Of a stretch of DNA of 64,000 nucleotides, positions 54,199-61,615 are shown piece by piece (within the stretch, counting starts at the first letter, position 1; each line of letters starts with the position of its first letter). Below the pieces are notes generated by a model. It was not told the origin of the DNA. It saw nothing but the letters and a program-made list of their open reading frames with translations, and searched no databases. The stretch is from Falsiroseomonas algicola (lineage in GTDB: Bacteria; Pseudomonadota; Alphaproteobacteria; Acetobacterales; Acetobacteraceae), in the NCBI RefSeq assembly GCF_011040385.1, contig NZ_JAAIKB010000002.1, positions 620,001-684,000 of the forward strand, given 5' to 3'. The translations under genes and the position numbers were made by a program.

Positions 54199-54525
54199 AT
54201 GGAGGTGATTGCCGAGCGGCGATACCAGGTGCGCGGCATGGCTGACCTGGTGCTTCGCATCGGCAAGCCGGAGCCCTTCCCGGACGGCCGGAATTTCCTT
54301 TGTCCCTACGAGATCGACGGCCCGCTGACGCAGCGGCGCTCCCACTTCGGCGGCGTCGACGCGGTGCAGGCGTTGCTGAATGCAGTTGGGGCGGCGACGA
54401 TCGACCTGGAACTCTGCGAGGAGGTCGTGCAGGGATTGCTGTCCCTGCATGGTCAAAGCGGCGAACTGGGGCTCCCCGATCCGCTGGCGCTGACCCGCCT
54501 GCGGTCAGCGGGAACCATCGGCTGA
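54199..54525 (+). CDS. Conserved hypothetical protein, second of the tandem paralogous pair
   Basis: A 108-residue protein, 9 bases after the first paralogue and preceded by an AAGGGG ribosome site. Shared positions with its neighbour include a short strand region ending in N-[WF]-x-C-x-Y-E-I-x-G-P, then HFGGVDAVQALLNAVGAA, then an L-E-L helix and an L-P-D-P near the end. The two probably arose by duplication and may form a heterodimer. Function unknown. Confidence 0.6.
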   Translation: MEVIAERRYQVRGMADLVLRIGKPEPFPDGRNFLCPYEIDGPLTQRRSHFGGVDAVQALLNAVGAATIDLELCEEVVQGLLSLHGQSGELGLPDPLALTRLRSAGTIG

Positions 54526-54555
54526 CAGGGGTCTGTCGGGGCCTGGAGCCTGGCT

Positions 54556-55533
54556 TCAGCGCCCCTGCAATATCCAGGGGTTCACCATCATCGCCGGGTC
54601 CGGCTTGCCATCCAGCGCGTCCAGCATGTTCTGCGCGGCGAAGGCGGCCATGCGGTCCAGGCCCTCCTTCGTGCTGGCGGCGGAATGCGGGCTGATGACG
54701 ACGTTGGGCAGGGTGAGGAGGGGGTTGCCGGGCAGGGCGGGCTCCACCTCCAGCACGTCGAGGCCGGCGCCCATCAGGTGGCCGGATCGTAGCGCCGCCA
54801 CCAGCGCATCCTGCTTCACCACGGGGCCGCGGGCGGTGTTCACCAGGATGGCGCCGGGCTTCATGGCGGCGAAGGCGGCTTCGTTCATCAGGTGGTAGGT
54901 GGCCGGCATCAAGGGGCAGTGGAGCGTCACGACATCGGCCTCGGCCAGGCCGGCATGCAGGTCACGGACGCAGCGGAAGCCGTCGGCGGCGATGCGGTGG
55001 GGGGCGAAGTTCGGGTCGAGCACGGCGACGTCCAGCCTGAACGCCTTGAGGTACTGCGCGACGCGGGTGCCGATCCGGCCATAGCCCACGACCAGCGCCT
55101 TGCGGTCCGCCAGATCCACCATCCGCAGGCCGTCCTGCGGCCACCAGCCGCCATCTCGCGCGACGTGGTTGTGGATGTCGACGGCCCGGCGCGCCACCGT
55201 CAGCAGCAGCATCATGGCGTGTTCGGCGACGGACAGGTCGTTGGAGCCGTTGGCGACCATCACCGCGACGCCCCGCTCCGAACAGGCGGGGATGTCCACC
55301 GTGTCGTAGCCGACGCCGATGCGGGAGACGGCGCGGAGCCTCGGCGCGATGGCCAGCGCGGCGCGGTCCACGCGGTTGGTCCAGGCGATGCAGGCCTCGG
55401 CATCGGCCAGGGCGGCGTGCCATTCGGCCTCGGTCGGGTCGTGCAGGATCGTCATGTCGAGGTCGCGCCGCGCCTCCAGCACCGCCATCCCTGCCGCCGC
55501 CAGCCTGCGGCCGACCACCACCTTGAACGCCAT
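54556..55533 (-). CDS. D-isomer-specific 2-hydroxyacid dehydrogenase (phosphoglycerate-dehydrogenase-like)
   Basis: A 325-residue NAD-dependent dehydrogenase. IGVGYDTVDIPACSERGV (about 72-89) and ANGSNDLSVAEHAM precede the NAD loop VVGYGRIGTRVAQYL (about 147-161). LHCPLMPATYHL and NTARGPVVKQDAL (catalytic Arg) follow, then the catalytic His in VVISPHSAAS. It lacks the C-terminal ACT domain of SerA, so other substrates such as hydroxypyruvate or glyoxylate are likely. The ATG at 55533 starts the fold. The upstream extension of the frame is the antisense of the leucine leader peptide and is not coding. Confidence 0.87.
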   Translation of the reverse strand: MAFKVVVGRRLAAAGMAVLEARRDLDMTILHDPTEAEWHAALADAEACIAWTNRVDRAALAIAPRLRAVSRIGVGYDTVDIPACSERGVAVMVANGSNDLSVAEHAMMLLLTVARRAVDIHNHVARDGGWWPQDGLRMVDLADRKALVVGYGRIGTRVAQYLKAFRLDVAVLDPNFAPHRIAADGFRCVRDLHAGLAEADVVTLHCPLMPATYHLMNEAAFAAMKPGAILVNTARGPVVKQDALVAALRSGHLMGAGLDVLEVEPALPGNPLLTLPNVVISPHSAASTKEGLDRMAAFAAQNMLDALDGKPDPAMMVNPWILQGR

Positions 55534-55635
55534 CGGCTTCGTTTCCCCACCCTTAACGGCGGTATCGTGACCCCGCCGCGGCTTGCGCGCCAGTGCTTGC
55601 AGGGCCGCGCGGTCGCGGTTAGGGTGCGGGCAGCC

Positions 55636-55737
55636 ATGACGCTCCGCGCGCGCCTTTTCGAGCCGACCAACGCCCCCCGGGCGGGTCTGTGCCTGCGCGC
55701 GCTTCTTCTTCTTCGACTTAGCCACCCCTGGGCGTAA
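55636..55737 (+). CDS. leuL: Leucine-rich leader peptide of leuA (attenuator)
   Basis: A 33-residue ORF starting with ATG at 55636 and ending with TAA at 55737, 94 bases before leuA. Nine residues are Leu. Residues 23-26 are four consecutive Leu, all encoded by CTT, and residue 28 is another CTT Leu. CTT should be rare in a genome this GC-rich. The peptide then reads SHPWA and stops. This is the classical layout of a ribosome-stalling leader that senses charged tRNA-Leu. It is too short for routine gene calling. The symbol is by analogy with enteric leuL. Confidence 0.8.
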   Translation: MTLRARLFEPTNAPRAGLCLRALLLLRLSHPWA

Positions 55738-55740
55738 CGC

Positions 55741-55794
55741 CCGGCCGATCCAGGCCGGCATCGCTCAGGGGACCCTGAGGGCAGTTGCGCCCTC
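55741..55794 (+). promoter_or_regulatory. Alternative hairpins downstream of the leucine leader peptide
   Basis: Three inverted repeats follow the leader stop: CCGGCC/GGCCGG (55741-55746, 55753-55758), CTCAGGG/CCCTGAG (55764-55770, 55773-55779) and GAGGGC/GCCCTC (55777-55782, 55789-55794). The last two share the bases GAG and cannot form together. This suits an attenuator switch, though no U-run follows the last stem. Confidence 0.6.
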
Positions 55795-55831
55795 GCGCAT
55801 GGCTCAACGACGAATTGAAGGAACGCCTCCC

Positions 55832-57439
55832 ATGGCCATCAATCATCCGTCCTTCGGGGCGATGGACCCCGACCGCATCATCGTGTTCGACACCACGCTG
55901 CGCGATGGTGAGCAATCCCCCGGCTTCTCCATGAACCTGGAGGAGAAGATCCGCATGGCGGAGGCACTGCACGAACTTGGCGCCGATGTGCTGGAAGCGG
56001 GCTTCCCCATCGCCAGCATCGGCGACTTCGAAAGCGTTCACGCCATCGCCCAGAAGTTCAGCAAGGACGGGCCGGTGGTCTGCGGCCTGGCGCGCACGGC
56101 GCCGGGTGACATCGCGCGGGCGGCCGAAGCCATCAAGCCCGCGGCGCGCAGCCGCATCCACACCTTCGTCTCCACCAGCCCGCTGCATATGCGCGTGAAG
56201 CTGCGGATGGAGCCGGAGGATGTGCTGGCGCTGGTCACCTCCTCCGTCACCGCCGCGCGCAACGCGACGGCGGATGTGGAATGGAGCGCGGAGGACGGCA
56301 CGCGCACCGAGATCGACTTCCTCTGCCGCTGCGTGGAGGCCGCGATCAAGGCGGGTGCCACCACCATCAACATTCCCGACACCGTCGGCTATGCGGTGCC
56401 GGAGGACATGCACAACATCTTCGCCACCGTCCGCAACCGCGTGCCGGGGGCGGAGCGCGTCATCTTCTCCACCCACAACCACAACGACCTCGGCCTGGCG
56501 GTGGCGAATACCATCGCGGCGATCCGCGCCGGCGCGCGGCAGGTGGAATGCACCATCAACGGGATCGGGGAGCGCGCGGGCAATGCGTCGCTCGAGGAGA
56601 TCGCGATGGTGCTGCGCACGCGGCATGATGCGCTGCCCTTCGCGAACGGCGTCGCCACGCCGAACATCCTGCGCACCTCGCGCCTGCTGGCGACCATCAC
56701 GGGCTTCGACGTGCAGCCGAACAAGGCGATCGTCGGCCGCAACGCCTTCGCGCATGAGAGCGGCATCCACCAGGACGGCATGCTGAAGGACAGCTCCACC
56801 TACGAGATCATGACGCCGGAAAGCGTGGGCTGGACGAAGTCGTCGCTGGTCCTGGGCAAGCATTCGGGCCGCGCCGCCTTCAAGGACAAGCTGAAGGCGC
56901 TGGGCTACGATGTCGGCGACAACGCCATGAACGACGCCTTCAAGCGGTTCAAGGACCTCGCCGACCGCAAGAAGGTCGTCTATGACGAGGACATCGTGGC
57001 GCTGGTGGATGACGAGGTCGTCCGCGCCAATGACCGCATCAAGCTGGTCGGGCTCAGCGTCTCCACCGGCATGCACACGCGGCCCATCGCCTCCATCGCG
57101 CTGGAAGTGGATGGGGAGGCGCGCGAGGGCGTGGCCGGCGGCGATGGCGGCGTGGATGCCACCTTCGCGGCGCTGCGCCAGGCCTTCCCGCATGAGGTGA
57201 ACCTGAAGCTCTACGCCGTACAGTCCGTCACCGGTGGCACCGACGCGCAGGCGCGCGTGACGGTGCGGCTGGAGGAAGGCGGCAAGCATGTGGACGGGCA
57301 GGGGGCGGATACGGATACGATTGTCGCTTCCGCCCGCGCCTATGTGCACGCGCTGAACAAGCTGCTGGTGAAGCGCCAGCGCACCGCGCCGGCGGAGATC
57401 AACGCGGGGAGCCCCGCTCCGGTGCAGGGGGCGGCCTGA
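55832..57439 (+). CDS. leuA: 2-isopropylmalate synthase
   Basis: A 535-residue enzyme, the first committed step of leucine synthesis (acetyl-CoA plus 2-ketoisovalerate). The catalytic barrel starts with VFDTTLRDGEQSPG (about 13-26; Arg and Asp of the active site). The metal-binding His pair is in STHNHNDLGLAVAN (about 211-224). The C-terminal third (about 390-520) is the leucine-binding regulatory domain. The ATG at 55832 has an AAGGAA ribosome site; an ATG 11 codons upstream lacks one. The last 41 bases overlap the convergent sensor-kinase gene. Upstream attenuator suggests control by leucine. Confidence 0.96.
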   Translation: MAINHPSFGAMDPDRIIVFDTTLRDGEQSPGFSMNLEEKIRMAEALHELGADVLEAGFPIASIGDFESVHAIAQKFSKDGPVVCGLARTAPGDIARAAEAIKPAARSRIHTFVSTSPLHMRVKLRMEPEDVLALVTSSVTAARNATADVEWSAEDGTRTEIDFLCRCVEAAIKAGATTINIPDTVGYAVPEDMHNIFATVRNRVPGAERVIFSTHNHNDLGLAVANTIAAIRAGARQVECTINGIGERAGNASLEEIAMVLRTRHDALPFANGVATPNILRTSRLLATITGFDVQPNKAIVGRNAFAHESGIHQDGMLKDSSTYEIMTPESVGWTKSSLVLGKHSGRAAFKDKLKALGYDVGDNAMNDAFKRFKDLADRKKVVYDEDIVALVDDEVVRANDRIKLVGLSVSTGMHTRPIASIALEVDGEAREGVAGGDGGVDATFAALRQAFPHEVNLKLYAVQSVTGGTDAQARVTVRLEEGGKHVDGQGADTDTIVASARAYVHALNKLLVKRQRTAPAEINAGSPAPVQGAA

Positions 57440-59036
57440 CGGAAGGCGGCGGGCGGGGCAGGGGCGAGCGCAGGGGGAAATCCAGCGTCAGCCCCGCCTC
57501 CTGCCGCTTCAACTCGCCGCCCAGTTGGCGCGCCAGGCCGCGCAGCAGCATGGCGCGCAGCTGGTCGTCGCTGCGCGGCGTCACGCCATCATCGCTGATG
57601 GCGAGGTTGGCGCGGCGGTCGTCGGCCTCCACGCGGATGGTGATGCGGCCGCCGCGGCTGGGCGGAAAGCCCTGCTTCAGCGCGGCCGAGACGGCTTCCG
57701 TGATGATGAGCGCCAGCGGCACCGCCTGGTCGGAGGAGATCCGCAGCGCGGGCGCCGAGACGTCGAGCTGGATGCGGCGGCCGGGGCGGTCCCCGACCGC
57801 GGCGAAAAGCTGCACGCCCAGTTCCTCGATGAAGGCGCCGAGGTCGATCGCCTCCGGATCGTGATGGGTGTACATGTGGCGATGGAGCGTGGCGATCGCG
57901 CCGATCCGGTCGCGCGCGGCCTCGAACTCCGTCCTGGCGGCAGGGTCCGTCACGCGCTGCGCCTGCAAGGCCAGCAGGCTGCTCACGATCTGGAGGTTGT
58001 TCTTGACGCGGTGATGGACCTCGGAGGCCAGGATCTCCGCCCTTTCGCGCGCCGCCTTCAGGTCCGTCTCCCGCGCCGCCAGCGCTTCCGCGCCGGCCAC
58101 GAAGCTCTCCGCCAGGTCGCGAATCTCGTCCGGCATGCCGCGGCGGTCCGGGGCTTCAAGCGTCCCGCCGCGCTGGCGCCACTGGGTGACGATGCGTCGA
58201 AGCTGGACCAGCGGGCGGGTCACCGCATAGCCGGACCCCAGCATGACGGCGCCGATGCTCAAGGCGAGCAGCGCGAGGATTTCGCCGAGCCGCTGCAGCG
58301 CGGACAGCAGCGCGGCATCCTGCGCCTCGGCCGCGGGTTGCGCCACGAGCAGCGATACCGTGTCCGTGATCGGCGCCTCCGCGAGCAGCAGTGCACCGCC
58401 CTCATCATCGGTCGCGGTGCCGGTTTCGGGGCGCCAGGCCTGGGGGGCTGCGGGACCATCCGGCGCAACAGCCCAGGCCCTGCCATCCTCATCCACGATC
58501 CAGGCGGACAGGCCGGGCGGCGGCATCGGCAGGGTGACATCGGCGGAGAGGCGACGTCCTTCCACGACGCGGGTGAGTGTGGCCACGCCGCGGTCGATGA
58601 CGAGGTCGCGCAGCACGGTGGCGGCGGGGACACGGTCAAGCACCTCGCCGGCCGAACAGGCGAAGCCATCCCCCTGCGCCAGCCTGAGGGTCAGGCCTGG
58701 CGGGAGGGTGGTGGCGGCGAGGGTGCGGCAGGCCGCGTCGACGGACGGGATGGCACCAAGCAGGTTCAGGGCCGTGTCGGCCAGGTCCAGGCGCGCCGCG
58801 ACACGGCGGTTCAGCAGATCGCGCTGCACCGTCAGGGCGTCACGCGCCTGATGGACGGAGGCGTTGTAGTCGCTGAAGGTGCCCGCCAGGGCAATGACGA
58901 CAACCGGCGTGGCGGCCAGCAGCAGCAGGCCGATCAGGCGCCCGCGGATGGTGGCCTGCGGCCGCGGCAGGGACCAGCCATGGGAGGCGCGCCCGGCGGG
59001 TTCCGCGGGCAGGTGGTCGGGCTCGGGCTGCTTCAT
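57399..59036 (-). CDS. Membrane sensor histidine kinase (HisKA_2/HWE type) with degenerate ATP-binding domain
   Basis: A 545-residue protein. Two membrane segments (about 33-53 and 250-275) flank a periplasmic sensor of about 190 residues. A HAMP-like linker and the phosphoacceptor helix EVHHRVKNNLQ (His342) follow. This DHp type is common in general-stress-response kinases. The ATPase part looks eroded. The N-box normally reads like LVTNALK, but here it is AVSAALK, so the Asn is lost. The G1 box reads DDGVTP instead of DNGVG, and no glycine-rich G2 is visible. The gene follows nepR by 16 bases. It may be a poor kinase, a phosphatase or a pseudokinase acting on PhyR signalling. Confidence 0.82.
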   Translation of the reverse strand: MKQPEPDHLPAEPAGRASHGWSLPRPQATIRGRLIGLLLLAATPVVVIALAGTFSDYNASVHQARDALTVQRDLLNRRVAARLDLADTALNLLGAIPSVDAACRTLAATTLPPGLTLRLAQGDGFACSAGEVLDRVPAATVLRDLVIDRGVATLTRVVEGRRLSADVTLPMPPPGLSAWIVDEDGRAWAVAPDGPAAPQAWRPETGTATDDEGGALLLAEAPITDTVSLLVAQPAAEAQDAALLSALQRLGEILALLALSIGAVMLGSGYAVTRPLVQLRRIVTQWRQRGGTLEAPDRRGMPDEIRDLAESFVAGAEALAARETDLKAARERAEILASEVHHRVKNNLQIVSSLLALQAQRVTDPAARTEFEAARDRIGAIATLHRHMYTHHDPEAIDLGAFIEELGVQLFAAVGDRPGRRIQLDVSAPALRISSDQAVPLALIITEAVSAALKQGFPPSRGGRITIRVEADDRRANLAISDDGVTPRSDDQLRAMLLRGLARQLGGELKRQEAGLTLDFPLRSPLPRPPPSVRPPPAPERGSPR

Positions 59037-59052
59037 GGCGGGCCCCGCCAGC

Positions 59053-59280
59053 TCAGGCGCCGCCCTTCCGGTCCTTGTCCGCCTCGATCAGGCGCAGCAA
59101 CTCGTCCGGGATCGGCTCGTTCGCCACGCTGTCGTAGAGCTGGTGAAGGCCGCGCTGCAGCCAGAGGCCGAACGCATCTTCCGATGCGCGGCCCCCGCCC
59201 TCGGCCTGCGTGGCCGGGGCGGGTCTTGGCTTGGAGGAGGCCTTCCTGCTGTCGCTGCTGTCCATGTCCATCGCCGCCAT
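59053..59280 (-). CDS. nepR: Anti-sigma factor NepR
   Basis: A 75-residue protein. The disordered N-terminal half (Ser/Pro/Ala-rich) is followed by the NepR helices, FGLWLQRGLHQLYDSVANEP (about 37-56), then IPDELLRLIEA (about 57-67). NepR binds and inhibits the stress sigma factor EcfG until phosphorylated PhyR takes it away. Three Met codons (59280, 59271, 59265) could start; the first was kept. It lies 48 bases after ecfG and 16 before the kinase gene. Confidence 0.88.
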   Translation of the reverse strand: MAAMDMDSSDSRKASSKPRPAPATQAEGGGRASEDAFGLWLQRGLHQLYDSVANEPIPDELLRLIEADKDRKGGA

Positions 59281-59328
59281 CGGCGCCGCACCAGAGAAGA
59301 AGCCGTTGCGGCGCCGTGCCAGCTGGAC

Positions 59329-59937
59329 TTAGGCGAACAGGTGCCGATCGCCAACCCCCGCGCGAGAACCCTTCGTGCCGCGCGCGTCCTGCGACCGGCT
59401 GCCGCGGGTGTCCTCGATGCGGTCCTCCGCCTGCGTGGCCTCGTTCCGGGCGCCGTTCTCCTCGCCCATCAGCCAGGTCTGCAACTGGCGGCGGGCCCGG
59501 AAGACGCGGGACTTCGCCGTGCCGACGGCGCAGCCCGTGGCTTCTGCCACATCCTCGTAGGACATGCCCTGGAGCACCACCATGAACAGGGCCTCGCGCT
59601 GGTCGGCGGGCAGGCGGTTCACGGCGTGGCCGAGTTCCTTCAGCACCAGCCGATCCTCGTGCGTCGCGCTGACCGCGAAGGCGCCGGCGGGCAAATCCTC
59701 GATATCCGTCGTCTCGCGCTGCTTGCGCAGCGTGCTGATGAAGCGGTTGCGCAGGATGCGGTGCATCCAGGCGGCGAAGTTCGTGCCCGGCGTGAAGCTG
59801 TTCTGCGCCGCGAGGGCATTCGCGACGGCATCCTGCACCAGGTCTTCCGCGGCAGCCCGGTTGCGCGTGAGGGCCAGCGCCTGGACGCGCAGGCGGGGCA
59901 GCAGCGCGATCAACTGACCGTGGAATTCGTTCGGCAT
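59329..59937 (-). CDS. ecfG: General stress response sigma factor EcfG (ECF family)
   Basis: A 202-residue ECF sigma factor. Region 2 is at about 22-85 (RNRAAAEDLVQDAVANALA, then NFAAWMHRILRNRFIS). Region 4 is at about 108-158 (LPADQREALFMVVLQGMSYEDVAEATGCAVGTAKSRVFRAR-type helix-turn-helix). The last 45 residues are a polar, probably disordered tail. It sits directly upstream of nepR, as in other Alphaproteobacteria. The ATG at 59937 has a GGAG ribosome site 6 bases upstream; the ATG at 59949 does not. Confidence 0.9.
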   Translation of the reverse strand: MPNEFHGQLIALLPRLRVQALALTRNRAAAEDLVQDAVANALAAQNSFTPGTNFAAWMHRILRNRFISTLRKQRETTDIEDLPAGAFAVSATHEDRLVLKELGHAVNRLPADQREALFMVVLQGMSYEDVAEATGCAVGTAKSRVFRARRQLQTWLMGEENGARNEATQAEDRIEDTRGSRSQDARGTKGSRAGVGDRHLFA

Positions 59938-60002
59938 CGTCCACTCCATCCTTGATGCAGGGTGAATGACGAGGTCGATCCTTCGGTTGCATCGCGGATC
60001 CG

Positions 60003-60542
60003 TTATCCCATCACGGGAGCGAGATCATCGGCGAGCGCCTTCCGTGCGCGGGACACGCGCGCCTTCATCGTGCCGACGGGGACGTTGCAGATGGCGGCCG
60101 CTTCTTCGTGGCTGAGGCCGCGGGCGGCGACGAGCACCAGCGCTTCCCTCAGCGTGGGAGAGAGGCGGGAGAGGGAACGGGCGAGGTCGCGGAGCTGATG
60201 CGCCGTCTCCTGTTCGGCCGGCGGGGGCGGGATGTCGGGCGCCGGGGCCTCGCGATGCATCTGCTCGCGCTTCGCGCGGCGCCAGCCTTCGCGGAAGGCG
60301 TTGCGCAGCACCGTCAGTGCCCAGGGGCGAACCGCTTCGCGCATGTCATGCGCAAGCTCCTCCTGGGGTTCGAAGCTGTCGAGGTTGCGCAGCATGCGCA
60401 GCACGGCTTCCTGGACCAGGTCGTCGGCTTCCACTCGCGAACGCGTGAGCATGCGGGCGGCGGCGCGGAGTTCCGGCAACAACTGCGCGATTGCGCCGCG
60501 CATCGCCGTGTCTTTGGCTTGTTCAATCACGGCGCGATGCAT
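60003..60542 (-). CDS. Second ECF sigma factor, EcfG-like
   Basis: A 179-residue sigma factor with region 2 (VEADDLVQEAVLRMLRNLDSF and PWALTVLRNAFREGW) and region 4 (LSPTLREALVLVAARGLSHEEA, then ICNVPVGTMKARVSRARKAL). The linker between them is Pro-rich (APAPDIPPPP). It is clearly related to but distinct from the EcfG gene 65 bases downstream and may be a paralogous stress sigma factor. The start is uncertain: ATG at 60542 (chosen), ATG at 60503, or GTG at 60572. It is divergent from phyR. Confidence 0.83.
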   Translation of the reverse strand: MHRAVIEQAKDTAMRGAIAQLLPELRAAARMLTRSRVEADDLVQEAVLRMLRNLDSFEPQEELAHDMREAVRPWALTVLRNAFREGWRRAKREQMHREAPAPDIPPPPAEQETAHQLRDLARSLSRLSPTLREALVLVAARGLSHEEAAAICNVPVGTMKARVSRARKALADDLAPVMG

Positions 60543-60598
60543 ATCAACGACCGGGCGGGCGCGGCACCGCACTCTGCCGCATCGGAGATGACAAGGTG

Positions 60599-61363
60599 AT
60601 GAGCGAGATCGGTCGGACTGCCTTGATCGGCGCCCTTCCCTACGCCCGGCGCTACGCGCGTGCGTTGACGGGCTCCCAGGCCCGGGGCGACGCGATGGTG
60701 GCCGATGCGCTCCGCGCCGGCCTGGTCGCGCCGGAACGGGTGCAGGAGCCGGTGCTGGCGGCCCGCGTCGCCTTCTACACGGTGATCGGCCGGCGCGCCG
60801 CGGATGTGACGCCCGCGGAAGGGCATGGCGAGCAGGATGCGCTGACGCCGACGCAGCGGATGCTGCTGCTTCTCACCTCGCTCGAGGAGCTGGACGTCCC
60901 GCATGCCGCGATCGCCGTCGGGCTGCCGGCTTCCGATGCGGCGACGGAGGTGGAGGCCGCGCGTGCCCATCTCCGCGCCGGCGCCGTGGCGCGCGTCCTG
61001 ATCATCGAGGACGAGCCGATCATCGCGATGGATCTGCAGCAGCTGGTCGAGAATGCGGGCCATGAGGTGGTCGGCATCGCGTCCAGCGAGGACGAGGCCG
61101 TGGCGATCGCGGAGGCGGAACTGCCGACGCTGGTGCTGGCGGATGTGAACCTCGGTGCCGGGGGTGATGGCGCGACGGCCGTGGCACGCATCATGACACG
61201 CCACCGCGCGCCGGTCATCTTCGTCACCGCCTATCCGGAACGGCTGCTGACGGGCCAGGACCTTGAGCCGGCCTTCATCATCACCAAGCCCTTCGAGCCC
61301 ACGACCCTGGCCGTCGCCACCTACCAGGCCGTGACTCGCGGCGTGCATCTGGACCCCGTCTGA
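60599..61363 (+). CDS. phyR: General stress response regulator PhyR (sigma-like plus receiver domain)
   Basis: A 254-residue anti-anti-sigma factor. The N-terminal sigma-factor-like domain (about 1-130) begins [17 protein letters not shown] and contains [19 protein letters not shown], a non-DNA-binding mimic of sigma region 4. The C-terminal receiver (about 136-250) has the acidic pair in IIEDEP, the phospho-accepting Asp in LVLADVNLG, the Thr in FVTAYPE and the Lys in IITKPFEP. When phosphorylated it binds NepR and frees EcfG. It is divergent from the second sigma gene. Confidence 0.95.
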   Translation: MSEIGRTALIGALPYARRYARALTGSQARGDAMVADALRAGLVAPERVQEPVLAARVAFYTVIGRRAADVTPAEGHGEQDALTPTQRMLLLLTSLEELDVPHAAIAVGLPASDAATEVEAARAHLRAGAVARVLIIEDEPIIAMDLQQLVENAGHEVVGIASSEDEAVAIAEAELPTLVLADVNLGAGGDGATAVARIMTRHRAPVIFVTAYPERLLTGQDLEPAFIITKPFEPTTLAVATYQAVTRGVHLDPV

Positions 61364-61387
61364 GCCGCCCTATTCCCGTTCCGGTGG

Positions 61388-61413
61388 GGAAACCGCCTCC
61401 GGCTTCTCGCGTT
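61388..61413 (+). promoter_or_regulatory. Candidate EcfG-dependent promoter upstream of the DUF1328 gene
   Basis: GGAAA (61388-61392) and CGTT (61410-61413) are 17 bases apart, close to the EcfG consensus GGAAC-N16/17-CGTT with one mismatch. It lies 33 bases before the DUF1328 start codon. It overlaps a long inverted repeat (GGGAAACCGCC and GGCGGTTCCC, with one extra A), which could also serve as the phyR terminator. Confidence 0.55.
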
Positions 61414-61445
61414 CGTGGGGCGGTTCCCACAAGCGGGAGGCGATC

Positions 61446-61610
61446 ATGCTCTACTGGACCCTCATCTTCCTTGTCGTCGCGCTGATCGCGGGGCTTTTCG
61501 GCTTCGGCGGCATTGCCTCGGCGTCAGCCGGCATCGCGAAGATCCTGTTCGGCATCTTCATCGTGCTGTTCCTCGTCAGCCTCGTCTTCGGCGCCATCCG
61601 CGGCGTCTGA
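61446..61610 (+). CDS. DUF1328 (YtjA-type) small membrane protein
   Basis: A 54-residue, almost wholly hydrophobic peptide with two membrane segments (about 3-20 and 33-52) around the conserved [17 protein letters not shown] turn. This family is widespread, of unknown function, and often stress-induced in Alphaproteobacteria. A near-ideal ribosome site (GGGAGG) precedes the ATG and an EcfG-type promoter lies just upstream, so it is a good candidate member of the general stress regulon. Confidence 0.85.
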   Translation: MLYWTLIFLVVALIAGLFGFGGIASASAGIAKILFGIFIVLFLVSLVFGAIRGV

Positions 61611-61615
61611 CGGGG

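Noticed and set aside
54504-54526. Short inverted repeat GTCAGC/GCTGAC at the end of the second paralogue
   Set aside because: Only 6 bp with an 11-base loop and no U-run; overlaps the stop codon, so too weak to call a terminator.
55534-55761. N-terminal extension of the 2-hydroxyacid dehydrogenase containing a Lys-rich AKSKKKKR stretch
   Set aside because: The Lys run is the antisense of the CTT leucine run in the leuA leader peptide; the dehydrogenase fold starts at 55533.
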